This document shows, piece by piece, positions 16,097-24,133 of a stretch of 27,971 nucleotides of DNA. The first letter of the stretch is position 1. Each line of letters begins with the position of its first letter. The translations under genes were made by a program, and so were the position numbers. This DNA is from Sulfurimonas sp. Its GTDB lineage: Bacteria; Campylobacterota; Campylobacteria; Campylobacterales; Sulfurimonadaceae. The notes under the pieces were generated by a model. That model was not told the origin of the DNA. It was given only the letters and a program-made list of their open reading frames with translations, and did not search any database. The stretch covers positions 1 through 27,971 of the forward strand of contig NZ_JALOAA010000028.1 of the NCBI RefSeq assembly GCF_023229025.1, read 5' to 3'.

Positions 16097-16678
16097 ATGA
16101 AAAAAATGCAATTAGTAATTGTGTCGATACTCTTAGGAGTAAGCTCGTTATTTGGCGGGGTTTATAATGTAGATCCCTCCCATACCAATGTTGCCTTCTC
16201 GGTAAAACATATGATGATTAGTACGGTTAACGGAGAGTTTCAGAAGTTTGACGGTAGTTTTGAGCTAGAAGATGAGACAAATAAGCTTGTTGCTTTGAGT
16301 GGTGAAATGGATGTTGAGTCCATAAATACAAATATTGCAAAAAGAGATGCACACCTAAAATCAGATGAAATTTTTAATGCAGAGATGTATCCAAAAGTGA
16401 CTTTTGTTCTTGATAGTGTCAAAGATGATAAAGCTTACGGAAAACTAACTATAAAGGGCACAACTAAAGATGTTGCACTTGATTATGAGTTTGGCGGCAC
16501 TATTACCGATCCATGGGGAAGACAAAGAGCGGGTCTTAGCCTAAGCGGAAAAATAGATAGAAGAGATTATGACATTACTTGGAATCAAGCGCTAGAAGCA
16601 GGCGGGGTTGTTGTTAGCGAAATAGTTAAGCTAAACATAGAGATACAAGGTATCTTAAAAGCAGAGGATGATTTTTAA
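16097..16678 (+). CDS. Periplasmic YceI-family lipocalin-like protein
   Basis: Secreted beta-barrel protein of 193 aa. An N-terminal signal peptide (KKMQLVIVSILLGVSSLFGG) is followed by the family start YNVDPSHTNVAFSVKHMM. Further family marks are GEFQKFDGSFELED, NIAKRDAHLKSDEIFNAEMYPKVTF and the C-terminal WGRQRAGLSLSGKIDRRDYDITWN. YceI proteins bind isoprenoid-type lipids such as polyprenyl chains; the family's exact physiological role is unclear. It stands alone after metH with its own promoter and converges on comM. Confidence 0.92.
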   Translation: MKKMQLVIVSILLGVSSLFGGVYNVDPSHTNVAFSVKHMMISTVNGEFQKFDGSFELEDETNKLVALSGEMDVESINTNIAKRDAHLKSDEIFNAEMYPKVTFVLDSVKDDKAYGKLTIKGTTKDVALDYEFGGTITDPWGRQRAGLSLSGKIDRRDYDITWNQALEAGGVVVSEIVKLNIEIQGILKAEDDF

Positions 16679-16698
16679 TCACTAAATTACCTTTGTAG

Positions 16699-16715
16699 TT
16701 GGGGCACTGCCCTAA
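16699..16715. terminator. Hairpin at the yceI-comM convergent junction
   Basis: TTGGGGC and GCCCTAA can pair over seven positions (one G-T wobble) around a 3-base loop. The comM stop codon (16712-16714) lies inside the right arm. Neither strand has a following T-run, so it is not a classical intrinsic terminator, but it could help end both transcripts or protect their 3' ends. Confidence 0.35.
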
Positions 16716-18223
16716 CCTCTTCTTCTATAACTCAACGCCTCAAGAACATGCCTCTTTTGAACTATGTCACTCTTATCTAAATCTGCAATCGTTAATGAAA
16801 CTTTCTGAATCTTTTTTATGCTCCTAAACGACAAAGCAAACCGTTTTACAGCCATCTCTAAGACATCTTTTGCTTCGCTATCTAGTATGCAGTAGTTATC
16901 TATCTCACTATCACTAAGCTTTGCCGTAAAACTTTTTTGCCCTCTTAAAAGTGCTCTTTTATGCACCTCTATAACTTGATTATGCATCTCTTGTGAGCTT
17001 ATAGTCGCTCTATCCTTTGAGGTTACCTGCTGCATAACAACACATAAATCAACTCTATCCAAGAATGGCTCAGAGAGTCTGTTTTTATATCTCTGCACCT
17101 CAAGGTCACTGCATCTGCACTCTTTTTGCTCATTTAAAAGATTACCGCATGGGCACGGATTCATGGCGCTTACAAATAGAAAATCGCTAGGGTACTCAAC
17201 CTTTGTATTTACCCTTGATATTCTTATCTTATTATCTTGTAGCGGCTCTCTTAGGGCTTCAAGCACACCTCTTGAGAAGTGCGGAAGTTCATCAAAAAAC
17301 AGAACCCCTCTATGCGCCAAGCCAACCTCTCCAATCCTAGCTTTATAGCTTCCACCCCCAAATACACTTGCCGTAGTAGATGAGTGGTGAGGAGCTCTGT
17401 AGCTCCTAAGCGGTTTAAAGGTAGGCTCTTTTGCTTCAAGGGCATCAAGTTTCGCTATATCCAATATCTCATCACTACTAAGTGGAGGCAAAATGTATCT
17501 AAGCCTTTGCGCAATCATACTTTTTCCGCATCCGGGACTTCCCTCTAAAAGCAGATTATGAAATCCGGCAGCGCTGATTAATGCGGCTCTTTTTGCAACC
17601 TCTTGACCCTTAACATCTGAGAAATCCTCGATATAGTTATTGTCAAAATAGTACTCTTTCTCATTAATTTTATAAGATGGATACTCTATTTTTTTATAGC
17701 TGCAGTTTGGTACTGCATTAGCGGACTCTTTTAATAGCTCTATAGCTTCACCTAGTCTCTTAACTCCATAAAATTCTATATTTGGAATTTTAGATAGCTT
17801 CTCAAGGCTTTCAAACGGAACAACTGCTTTTTTAATAATCTTTTGATTTGCAAGCGAAAGCAGAAGCGGATAGAGCTGAATATTCTCCTTTATTGTTCCA
17901 TCAAGCCCCAACTCCCCAAATACAAACCAATCACTCAAATCATCCTCTAAATAATCAAGTGCAATCAGCAGAGCCATGCTTAAATCAAACTGGCTTCCCT
18001 CTTTTTTCACGTCACTCGGAGCAAGATTAATAGTAATTCTTTTTGGGGGAAATGTAAACTCATTGCTTAGTAGCGCAGATTTAACACGCTCTTTTGCTTC
18101 ATTAATTGAAGCACTTGCCATGCCCACAACACTAAATGAGGGAAGACCTTTTGTAAGAGTGGACTCGACATGAACAACTTTTGCTTCCACGCCTTCATAA
18201 GTAGCACAAGAGACCATTTTCAT
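16712..18223 (-). CDS. comM: YifB/ComM family AAA+ ATPase (Mg-chelatase-like)
   Basis: Homologue of ComM, a hexameric helicase that promotes branch migration during natural transformation. The N-terminal Lon-like domain (about 1-170) has FSVVGMASASINEAKERVKSA and ITINLAPSDVKKEG. The ATPase domain has Walker A GSPGCGKS at residues 228-235 and Walker B LFFDELPHF, followed by EALREPLQD. A cysteine cluster (CPCGN...CRCSD) sits near residues 358-372, as in other ComM proteins. Length 503 aa matches the family. It is downstream of def on the same strand, separated by about 100 bases, so it may have its own promoter. H. pylori, as I recall, has the same comM-def-clpP-tig order. Confidence 0.92.
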   Translation of the reverse strand: MKMVSCATYEGVEAKVVHVESTLTKGLPSFSVVGMASASINEAKERVKSALLSNEFTFPPKRITINLAPSDVKKEGSQFDLSMALLIALDYLEDDLSDWFVFGELGLDGTIKENIQLYPLLLSLANQKIIKKAVVPFESLEKLSKIPNIEFYGVKRLGEAIELLKESANAVPNCSYKKIEYPSYKINEKEYYFDNNYIEDFSDVKGQEVAKRAALISAAGFHNLLLEGSPGCGKSMIAQRLRYILPPLSSDEILDIAKLDALEAKEPTFKPLRSYRAPHHSSTTASVFGGGSYKARIGEVGLAHRGVLFFDELPHFSRGVLEALREPLQDNKIRISRVNTKVEYPSDFLFVSAMNPCPCGNLLNEQKECRCSDLEVQRYKNRLSEPFLDRVDLCVVMQQVTSKDRATISSQEMHNQVIEVHKRALLRGQKSFTAKLSDSEIDNYCILDSEAKDVLEMAVKRFALSFRSIKKIQKVSLTIADLDKSDIVQKRHVLEALSYRRRG

Positions 18224-18324
18224 AGCATCAACCTTTAGGGAACAAGATACCCTTTACTAAATTGATATAATCATACTGTTTATAGTTTTAAATAGTAAAA
18301 AATATGGCATATTGTCATAAAAAA

Positions 18325-18852
18325 CTATAATTTATGGAGTTTTTTCTCTTTTTGCATCCTCTTGTACTCTTTTTCAAACTTCTTTCTTCTTGAGTATGAG
18401 AGTTTGTCTATAAATAAAATACCGTCTAAATGATCGATTTCATGTTGAATTGCAATGCTTAATAGGTTGTCAGCTTCAATGATTTTTGTATTTCCATCTC
18501 TATCTTGATAGTTAACAGTTATGCTCTCATATCTATTAATATCTTCATAAAAACTCGGTACACTTAAGCACCCCTCTTGGTATGTTGTTACCCCGCTTGT
18601 GTGTGTGATAACCGGGTTTATCATCTCAATTAGAGTATCTACTGATTGTTCATCATTCTCATCTGGGATATTAATAAGCAGAGCTCTTTTTGTATGTCCT
18701 ACTTGAATTGCAGCCAATCCTATGCCGTTTGAGCCTATCATAGTCTCATACATGTCATCAAGAAGTTGGTGCAGCTCTTTATTGAACACCTCAATGCTCT
18801 TTGACTTCTCTTTTAATTTTTTATCTGGATATTCTACTATTTTTAATTTCAT
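18325..18852 (-). CDS. def: Peptide deformylase
   Basis: Metalloenzyme that removes the formyl group from the N-terminal methionine of new proteins. The three family motifs are all present: GIGLAAIQVG (residues 43-52), EGCLSVP (metal-ligand Cys) and QHEIDHLDGILF (metal-ligand His pair and catalytic Glu). Length 175 aa is standard. It starts 17 bases after the GGDEF gene stop and ends the tig-clpP-GGDEF-def run. Confidence 0.96.
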   Translation of the reverse strand: MKLKIVEYPDKKLKEKSKSIEVFNKELHQLLDDMYETMIGSNGIGLAAIQVGHTKRALLINIPDENDEQSVDTLIEMINPVITHTSGVTTYQEGCLSVPSFYEDINRYESITVNYQDRDGNTKIIEADNLLSIAIQHEIDHLDGILFIDKLSYSRRKKFEKEYKRMQKEKKLHKL

Positions 18853-18869
18853 TATTTTTATATATACTA

Positions 18870-19916
18870 CTAACTATTTCTCAGTAAAACCGCATAGTCT
18901 AGATTGGGATTTTCATACGCCTTTTCAACACCATCCATTGAACTTACTATAATCTCCTCTACAGAGTGATTCTCAGTAACATTAGTAACTCCGATAGATA
19001 TTTTAAGCTGTATCTCGCGATCTCCTAAGAAGAAATTACTGTTTGAGACAAGTTCACATAGCCTCTCACTTGCTTTTTTTGCACTCTCAATATCTGTATG
19101 TTTTAAAAGCATTGTAAAGACTCCGTTGCCGTAGTGCGCTACAGTATCGCTTCTTCTTGAGGTTTTTAGAAGAAGTCTTGCCACGGTTTTAGTCATAAGC
19201 ATTATCGCTTTTTCATTAGTTACGCTTGCTTTAAGGTCACGGGATAGTTCAATCATGATAAGAGAACTTTTATGTTTAAACTTTTTAATAAGTTCTATCT
19301 CTTGTTCTATTTTTGTCATCAGATATCGCTTATTATAAACACCGTATTGATTATCAAAAATAGTCTCATTCTCAACATTTTTTATTATTTTTGCTGTTTC
19401 ATCATACGTCGTTTTAATAGTACCGCTCTGCTTTTTTAAAATCTCGTTAAGCTTTACTATATCAGATCCTAAAGATGCCGCAACACCTTGTACAGCCTGA
19501 TTATCCGAGCTTGCTTCTAGCTCTTTTTTTCTTTTATCAAGTATTTTTGTCATCAAAGACATATTTTTGTATAGGCTAGCAGTAACGCCAAGAATATTTT
19601 TAATTGATGAAAACCCCTGCTTTAAGCTCTGCTCAAGCATAATACTATTTTCATCTTCATTATTCTCTTCAAGCTCAAGCACAGAAACAATATGGCTTCG
19701 TGTATTTTGACTCTTCTCTTCTAAGAGTCTATCAAAATATAGAGAAAAGTTATTTGGAGTCGGCGGCAATCCATCTTTTAGGAGTGCATTTAAGACCTCC
19801 CTTGAATAGGTCTCTAACTCACTCTCCGGCTCTTTGGTTACCTCTTTATCTGTTACCGCAGCCGATGGTTTTGCATCCTTGGTGCTTCGACGTCTACTTC
19901 TTAAAGCTCCTGACAT
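18870..19916 (-). CDS. Degenerate GGDEF-domain protein with intact I-site
   Basis: A 348-aa cytoplasmic protein. The N-terminal part (about 1-30) is basic and low complexity. Residues 35-70 contain DGLPPTPNNFSLYFDRLLEE, a segment often seen before epsilonproteobacterial GGDEF domains. A helical linker follows. The GGDEF domain runs from about 183 (FDNQYGVYNKRYL) to the end. The active-site motif is G-N-G-V-F at 263-267, so the catalytic acidic residues are gone. The upstream metal-binding DxDxFK segment is also replaced (IELSRDLKA). The inhibitory-site RxxD is kept as Arg254-Asp257, exactly five residues before the motif. It should not make c-di-GMP but could bind it. It starts from an AAGGAG site 18 bases after clpP and lies between clpP and def. 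Confidence 0.85.
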   Translation of the reverse strand: MSGALRSRRRSTKDAKPSAAVTDKEVTKEPESELETYSREVLNALLKDGLPPTPNNFSLYFDRLLEEKSQNTRSHIVSVLELEENNEDENSIMLEQSLKQGFSSIKNILGVTASLYKNMSLMTKILDKRKKELEASSDNQAVQGVAASLGSDIVKLNEILKKQSGTIKTTYDETAKIIKNVENETIFDNQYGVYNKRYLMTKIEQEIELIKKFKHKSSLIMIELSRDLKASVTNEKAIMLMTKTVARLLLKTSRRSDTVAHYGNGVFTMLLKHTDIESAKKASERLCELVSNSNFFLGDREIQLKISIGVTNVTENHSVEEIIVSSMDGVEKAYENPNLDYAVLLRNS

Positions 19917-19934
19917 ACCGTCTCCTTCAAATTA

Positions 19935-20525
19935 CTAATCTTTACTTTTTTTTACCAAAACTTCGTCGATTATTCCGTAAGCTTTTGACTCTTTAGCACT
20001 CATAAAGTTATCTCTATCGGTATCTTTTTCAACTTTTTTAATATCTTGACCTGTATTCTTTGCCAAAATCTCATTTAGCTCCTCTTTCATTCTGAGGATC
20101 TCTTTTGCTTGAATTGCGATATCTGTTGCTTGACCTTGAGCACCGCCTAGAGGCTGATGAATCATAATTCTTGCATGCGGAAGTGCATATCTTTTGCCTT
20201 TTTCTCCGCTTGAGAGTAAAAAAGCTCCCATAGATGCTGCTTGACCTACACATATCGTAGTTACATCCGGACGAATATAATTCATTGTGTCATATATTGC
20301 CATTCCGGCAGTAACAACACCACCGGGAGAGTTTATATAAAAATATATATCTTTCTCCGGCTCTTCAGCCTCTAAAAAAAGCATCTGCGCTACAATAGAT
20401 GAAGCAACTGCATCATTTACCTCTCCGCTTAGCATTATAATTCTATCTTTTAAAAGACGAGAATATATATCGTAAGAGCGTTCGCCGCGTGCTGTTTTTT
20501 CAACTACGTAAGGGACATAACTCAT
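19935..20525 (-). CDS. clpP: ATP-dependent Clp protease proteolytic subunit
   Basis: Serine protease that forms the double-ring chamber used with ClpX or ClpA to degrade unfolded and tagged proteins. The catalytic triad is Ser98 (GQAASMGAFLLSSG), His123 (HARIMIHQPLGG) and Asp172 (DTDRDNFMSA). The oligomer-facing motif NSPGGVVTAGMAIYDTM is present. Length 196 aa is normal. It follows tig by five bases, so chaperone and protease share a transcript. Confidence 0.98.
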   Translation of the reverse strand: MSYVPYVVEKTARGERSYDIYSRLLKDRIIMLSGEVNDAVASSIVAQMLFLEAEEPEKDIYFYINSPGGVVTAGMAIYDTMNYIRPDVTTICVGQAASMGAFLLSSGEKGKRYALPHARIMIHQPLGGAQGQATDIAIQAKEILRMKEELNEILAKNTGQDIKKVEKDTDRDNFMSAKESKAYGIIDEVLVKKSKD

Positions 20526-20530
20526 CTTAC

Positions 20531-21832
20531 TTAAGCTTCTTTCATCTTAGAGTTAAGAATTTGCGTAAGAACCTTATCCTCAACCATTGACATTTGAATA
20601 GCAGGTAAATAACCTGCCTCTTTATATTTATCATATGCCATTTTAGGATCTTGTCCCATCTGCATTGCTTCATAATAGATAGTCTGCATAACTTCATTCT
20701 CATCAACTTTAACGCCCTCAGCAGTAGCAAGCGCGTCAATAATAAATGTAGCTCTTACGCTTCTTTGTGCCTCTTCACGGAAAGTATCACGAAGTTTCTC
20801 TAGTTTATCACTATTTTCGCGAAGCTCTTTTATCTCATCTTCACTCATCGTACTTGCTTTTTTGTTTAGTGAAACATCAATCTCTTGCTCAACAACAAAC
20901 TCAGGAAGATCAAAATCAAACTTAGCTACAAAAGTCTCTAAAAGTGCCGGTTTTAGCTCTTCGTTGTAAAGCTTTGCTACCGTTTCATTCTCTAGCTGAG
21001 CTCTTACCTGCTTCTTTAGATTATCTAAGCTTTTATCATCTTGTCCGGCAAGTAATTTTTCAGCAAGCGCATCATCAATCTCTACTTTTGCTTTCTCTTG
21101 AATATTGCTAAGCGTGACTTTAAACTCAGCATCTTTGCCTGCTAATTTATCAGAGCCGTAGTTCTCGGGGAAAGTAACTTTTATAACTTTCTCTTCGCCT
21201 ATTTTCATCCCGATAACCTGATCCTCAAAACCGGGAATAAACTGACCGGAACCAAGAACAAGAGCAAACTCTTTTGCTGCACCGCCCTCAAATAGCTCTC
21301 CATCAATTGAGCCTTCAAAATCAATTATAGCGCTGTCGCCTTTTCTTGCCATTCTTTTTCTTTTAAGATCAACGAACTTGCCTTGAGAATCGGCTATTTT
21401 TTCTAATCTCTCTTCAACCTCTTTATCAGTCACTACCGGCTTATCAAAAGCATCAACCATATCTTTGTATTTATCAAGATTTATTTCAGGTCTCATAGCA
21501 ATTTTAACCGTAACTTCAATGCTATCTGCATTTTTTACAAAGTTTGCAATGTTTGGCTCCCCTATTAGTGAATCCATGCTTATTTTTAGCTCATCGAGTC
21601 CTCTATTTAAAACATCACGCAACGCTTCTGATTCTGCATCTTGAACTAGGCGCTCCCCATACTGTTTTTTAACTACTGCCACAGGAACTTTACCTTTGCG
21701 GAATCCTTGCACAGAGGCAGTTTTTGTTAAATTTTTAGCTATTTTTTCTATGTTTGCGTCAATTGTCTCTTTTGGAATGTTGGCTTCTATCTGAGCATTT
21801 GCACTATTAATTTTATTTGTTTTGATTTTCAT
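20531..21832 (-). CDS. tig: Trigger factor
   Basis: Ribosome-bound chaperone and prolyl isomerase. The N-terminal ribosome-binding domain has the signature-like ASVQGFRKGKVPVAVVKKQYGE. The FKBP-type domain (about 155-240) includes GDSAIIDFEGSIDGELFEGG and SGQFIPGFEDQVIGMKIGE. The helical C-terminal chaperone domain follows. I place the start at the ATG of 21830-21832, giving 433 aa: it has AAGGA at 21838-21842 at a five-base spacing, while a TTG one codon upstream would be too close. First gene of the tig-clpP-GGDEF-def run. Confidence 0.96.
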   Translation of the reverse strand: MKIKTNKINSANAQIEANIPKETIDANIEKIAKNLTKTASVQGFRKGKVPVAVVKKQYGERLVQDAESEALRDVLNRGLDELKISMDSLIGEPNIANFVKNADSIEVTVKIAMRPEINLDKYKDMVDAFDKPVVTDKEVEERLEKIADSQGKFVDLKRKRMARKGDSAIIDFEGSIDGELFEGGAAKEFALVLGSGQFIPGFEDQVIGMKIGEEKVIKVTFPENYGSDKLAGKDAEFKVTLSNIQEKAKVEIDDALAEKLLAGQDDKSLDNLKKQVRAQLENETVAKLYNEELKPALLETFVAKFDFDLPEFVVEQEIDVSLNKKASTMSEDEIKELRENSDKLEKLRDTFREEAQRSVRATFIIDALATAEGVKVDENEVMQTIYYEAMQMGQDPKMAYDKYKEAGYLPAIQMSMVEDKVLTQILNSKMKEA

Positions 21833-21859
21833 CAATTTCCTTTATTTGAGTTTTTCTTT

Positions 21860-21865
21860 ATTATA
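21860..21865 (-). promoter_or_regulatory. -10 box of the tig-clpP operon
   Basis: Reads TATAAT on the minus strand, 28 bases before the tig ATG. Its first bases are shared with a 16-bp inverted repeat at 21863-21878. Confidence 0.5.
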
Positions 21866-21878
21866 GTTATGTAACTAT
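21863..21878. repeat. Inverted repeat (possible operator) at the tig promoter
   Basis: ATAGTTA and TAACTAT flank a 2-base centre and form a perfect 7-bp inverted repeat. It overlaps the edge of the -10 box and extends into the spacer, where a repressor would block transcription. No known regulator motif is recognised. Confidence 0.4.
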
Positions 21879-21919
21879 TATTTTGAGTAATATTACCCTA
21901 AATCTGCTTTTATCTATCT

Positions 21920-22381
21920 TTAGGTGCTTTTTTTACAAAATTTCGGTTTGAAATTTAGCACTAAAATCCAAACAACTGCAACATCTATCATCACATCTGC
22001 AAAATTAAACACCGCAAAATCAAATCCACAGTGCCAGTAAACCATATCTACAACACCGCCATGAACAAACCTGTCATATATATTTGAAAAAGCACCGCCG
22101 AGCAACAATCCTCCGGGAATGGCATAACATAGCTCCCTTAAGTAGATTATATAGGCAAAAACACCTATGATAAGCACTAGTTGAATATACTTTAACCACT
22201 CATTTAAAAATGCGAACATTGAAAAAGCGACACCCTTGTTATAGACTAAAATCAAATCAATACAATCCCCGTAGTATCTCCAGCCATCTACAAAAATTGA
22301 TTTTATATTCTGGTCAATTATAAATATACCCGATATTGTAAAAAAGAGTATCGTCAAAAGACGAATTGTTCTATTATGCAT
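21920..22381 (-). CDS. lspA: Lipoprotein signal peptidase (signal peptidase II)
   Basis: Inner-membrane aspartyl protease that removes signal peptides from prolipoproteins. Four hydrophobic segments lie near residues 7-24, 67-82, 88-100 and 126-144. The catalytic aspartates are Asp112 (VHGGVVDMVYWH) and Asp129 (FAVFNFADV). The conserved GGAFSNIYDR precedes them. Length 153 aa is normal. The start lies eight bases inside the end of glmM, so the pair is coupled. H. pylori has the same lspA-glmM-rpsT-prfA neighbourhood next to urease, as I recall; no urease gene is visible here. Confidence 0.95.
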   Translation of the reverse strand: MHNRTIRLLTILFFTISGIFIIDQNIKSIFVDGWRYYGDCIDLILVYNKGVAFSMFAFLNEWLKYIQLVLIIGVFAYIIYLRELCYAIPGGLLLGGAFSNIYDRFVHGGVVDMVYWHCGFDFAVFNFADVMIDVAVVWILVLNFKPKFCKKST

Positions 22382-23714
22382 TTAAAGCTTTTTGAAAAAA
22401 CTCTGTTATCTCATCCATACAAGAGTTCATTTTTTTTGCATCCTTACACTCCAGCAGAACTCTTAGTTTATTCTCAGTTCCCGAATAGCGAATCAAATGA
22501 TGAACGCCATCTTTTTCCAACTCTTTTAATCTGCTATCAAGTCCCTCTATCTCTGCAAGCGGTTTTTTGCTCTTTACACTTATATTTACTAACCTTTGAG
22601 GATAAAGCTTAAAAGGGCGAAGAGCTTCTGAGGCTCTCTTCTTTGTCTCTATTAAAAGCGCTAAAACTTGCAGAGCACAAACTAATCCATCGCCTGTTTT
22701 TGCAAAATCACTAATTATTACATGTCCGCTCTGCTCGCCACCGAAATTGATACTCTCTCTCTTCATCATCTCTAAAACATTTTTATCGCCTACATCTGAG
22801 CGAAAAAGTTTTAAACCTTTTTCTGCGGCAAAGTCATCCAATCCTTTGTTGCTCATAACGGTTGAGACAATTCCACCCCCTTTTAAAGTCCCTCTATCTT
22901 TCATATATGCCCCAAGAGCACCTAAAAGCTGATCCCCATCTACTACCTCCCCATTTTCATCAACAACTACGACTCTATCTGCATCACCATCTAGCGCTAT
23001 CCCCAAATCTGCTCTATACTTCACAACACTCTCGCGTAGATTTTTTGTGTGAAGCGCACCGCAGCCATCATTAATATTAAAACCATCAGGCTTATTGTGT
23101 ATAACTATAACCTCTGCCCCTAGCTCTTCTAAAACTGTCGGACCTACTATATATCCAGCTCCGTTTGCCGTATCAAGAACAATGCGCATATCTTTAAGGG
23201 AGAGCTCTCTTGGAAAAGAGTTTTTAAGCTGTACAATATAGCGACCTATCACATCATCTATCCTCTTTGCCTTACCTATATCTTTGCCACGAACAAGAGC
23301 GCCTTGTAGTAGTTCACTATTTTTGTAAATCTTCTCTATCTCCTCTTCAGCACCGTGAGAGAGTTTATCGCCACAACCATCAAAAAACTTTATCCCGTTA
23401 TCTTCAAAAGAGTTGTGTGAAGCACTTATCATGATTCCGGCATCACAACGCATATTCTCAGTTATAAAAGCGATAGCCGGTGTGGGCATAGGACCAATTT
23501 GAACAACATCATACCCTATCGCCGTAAGCCCGCTTACTATGGCATTTTCTATCATATACCCGCTTCTGCGCGTATCTTTACCTATTAAAATCCTATTGGT
23601 ATTTGAGTGTGCTTTAAAGTAAACTCCTGCAGCCATTGCCACCTTCATAGCAAGCTCTGCCGTTAAAAAACTGCCCGCTTCGCCTCTAACTCCATCAGTT
23701 CCAAATAATTTCAT
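22374..23714 (-). CDS. glmM: Phosphoglucosamine mutase
   Basis: Converts glucosamine-6-phosphate to glucosamine-1-phosphate for peptidoglycan and LPS precursors. The phosphorylated serine is Ser99 in MISASHNSFEDNGIKFF. The magnesium-binding loop DGDADR is at 242-247. The sugar-binding GGEQSGHVI and the phosphate-binding RYSGTENKLRVL motifs follow. Length 446 aa is standard. Divergent from rpsT, and coupled to lspA by an 8-base overlap. Confidence 0.98.
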   Translation of the reverse strand: MKLFGTDGVRGEAGSFLTAELAMKVAMAAGVYFKAHSNTNRILIGKDTRRSGYMIENAIVSGLTAIGYDVVQIGPMPTPAIAFITENMRCDAGIMISASHNSFEDNGIKFFDGCGDKLSHGAEEEIEKIYKNSELLQGALVRGKDIGKAKRIDDVIGRYIVQLKNSFPRELSLKDMRIVLDTANGAGYIVGPTVLEELGAEVIVIHNKPDGFNINDGCGALHTKNLRESVVKYRADLGIALDGDADRVVVVDENGEVVDGDQLLGALGAYMKDRGTLKGGGIVSTVMSNKGLDDFAAEKGLKLFRSDVGDKNVLEMMKRESINFGGEQSGHVIISDFAKTGDGLVCALQVLALLIETKKRASEALRPFKLYPQRLVNISVKSKKPLAEIEGLDSRLKELEKDGVHHLIRYSGTENKLRVLLECKDAKKMNSCMDEITEFFQKALNA

Positions 23715-23740
23715 TTTAATCCCATAGTTTTAAGTGCTGT

Positions 23741-23746
23741 ATTTTA
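23741..23746 (-). promoter_or_regulatory. -10 box for glmM-lspA
   Basis: Reads TAAAAT on the minus strand, 26 bases before the glmM start. Confidence 0.4.
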
Positions 23747-23819
23747 ACATATTTAAGCAATAAAATTTAAATTATTCTCTTTTACCTTGTCTTTAACTTA
23801 ATTTTAATTATCTTTAAGC

Positions 23820-23825
23820 TAGAAT
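23820..23825 (+). promoter_or_regulatory. -10 box for rpsT-prfA
   Basis: TAGAAT in aagcTAGAATtgcg, 33 bases before the rpsT ATG. An AGAAGGA ribosome site follows. Confidence 0.5.
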
Positions 23826-23858
23826 TGCGCACTAAATTTATATGAGAAGGACTCATGC

Positions 23859-24119
23859 ATGGCAAATCACAAGTCATCAATTAAGAGAATTCGCCAAACA
23901 ATCGTTCGTACAGAGCGTAATCGTTTTTACAGAACTCGTCTTAAAAACATTGTAAAAGATGTTCGTTCTGCTATAACTGCAGGCAACAAAGAGGAAGCTT
24001 CATCAGCAATGAATGTAGCAAACAAACAAATTCAAAAATTTGTAAGCAAAGGTGTCTTAAAAAAAGAGACTGCCGCTAGAAAAATTAGTCGTCTACACAG
24101 AGCTGTAAACGCTATATAA
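23859..24119 (+). CDS. rpsT: 30S ribosomal protein S20
   Basis: Primary 16S rRNA-binding protein of the small subunit. The basic 86-aa sequence starts MANHKSSIKRIRQT and ends KKETAARKISRLHRAVNAI, both typical of S20. The ATG at 23859 is preceded by AGAAGGA; an out-of-frame ATG at 23855 is ignored. prfA follows 14 bases after the stop, so both genes share a transcript. Confidence 0.98.
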   Translation: MANHKSSIKRIRQTIVRTERNRFYRTRLKNIVKDVRSAITAGNKEEASSAMNVANKQIQKFVSKGVLKKETAARKISRLHRAVNAI

Positions 24120-24133
24120 GGTTAACACTATAA

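Noticed and set aside
18224..18324. Possible small RNA in the comM-def gap, with a plus-strand TATAAT at 18266-18271.
   Set aside because: No terminator or conserved structure is visible downstream; a lone -10-like sequence in AT-rich DNA is weak.
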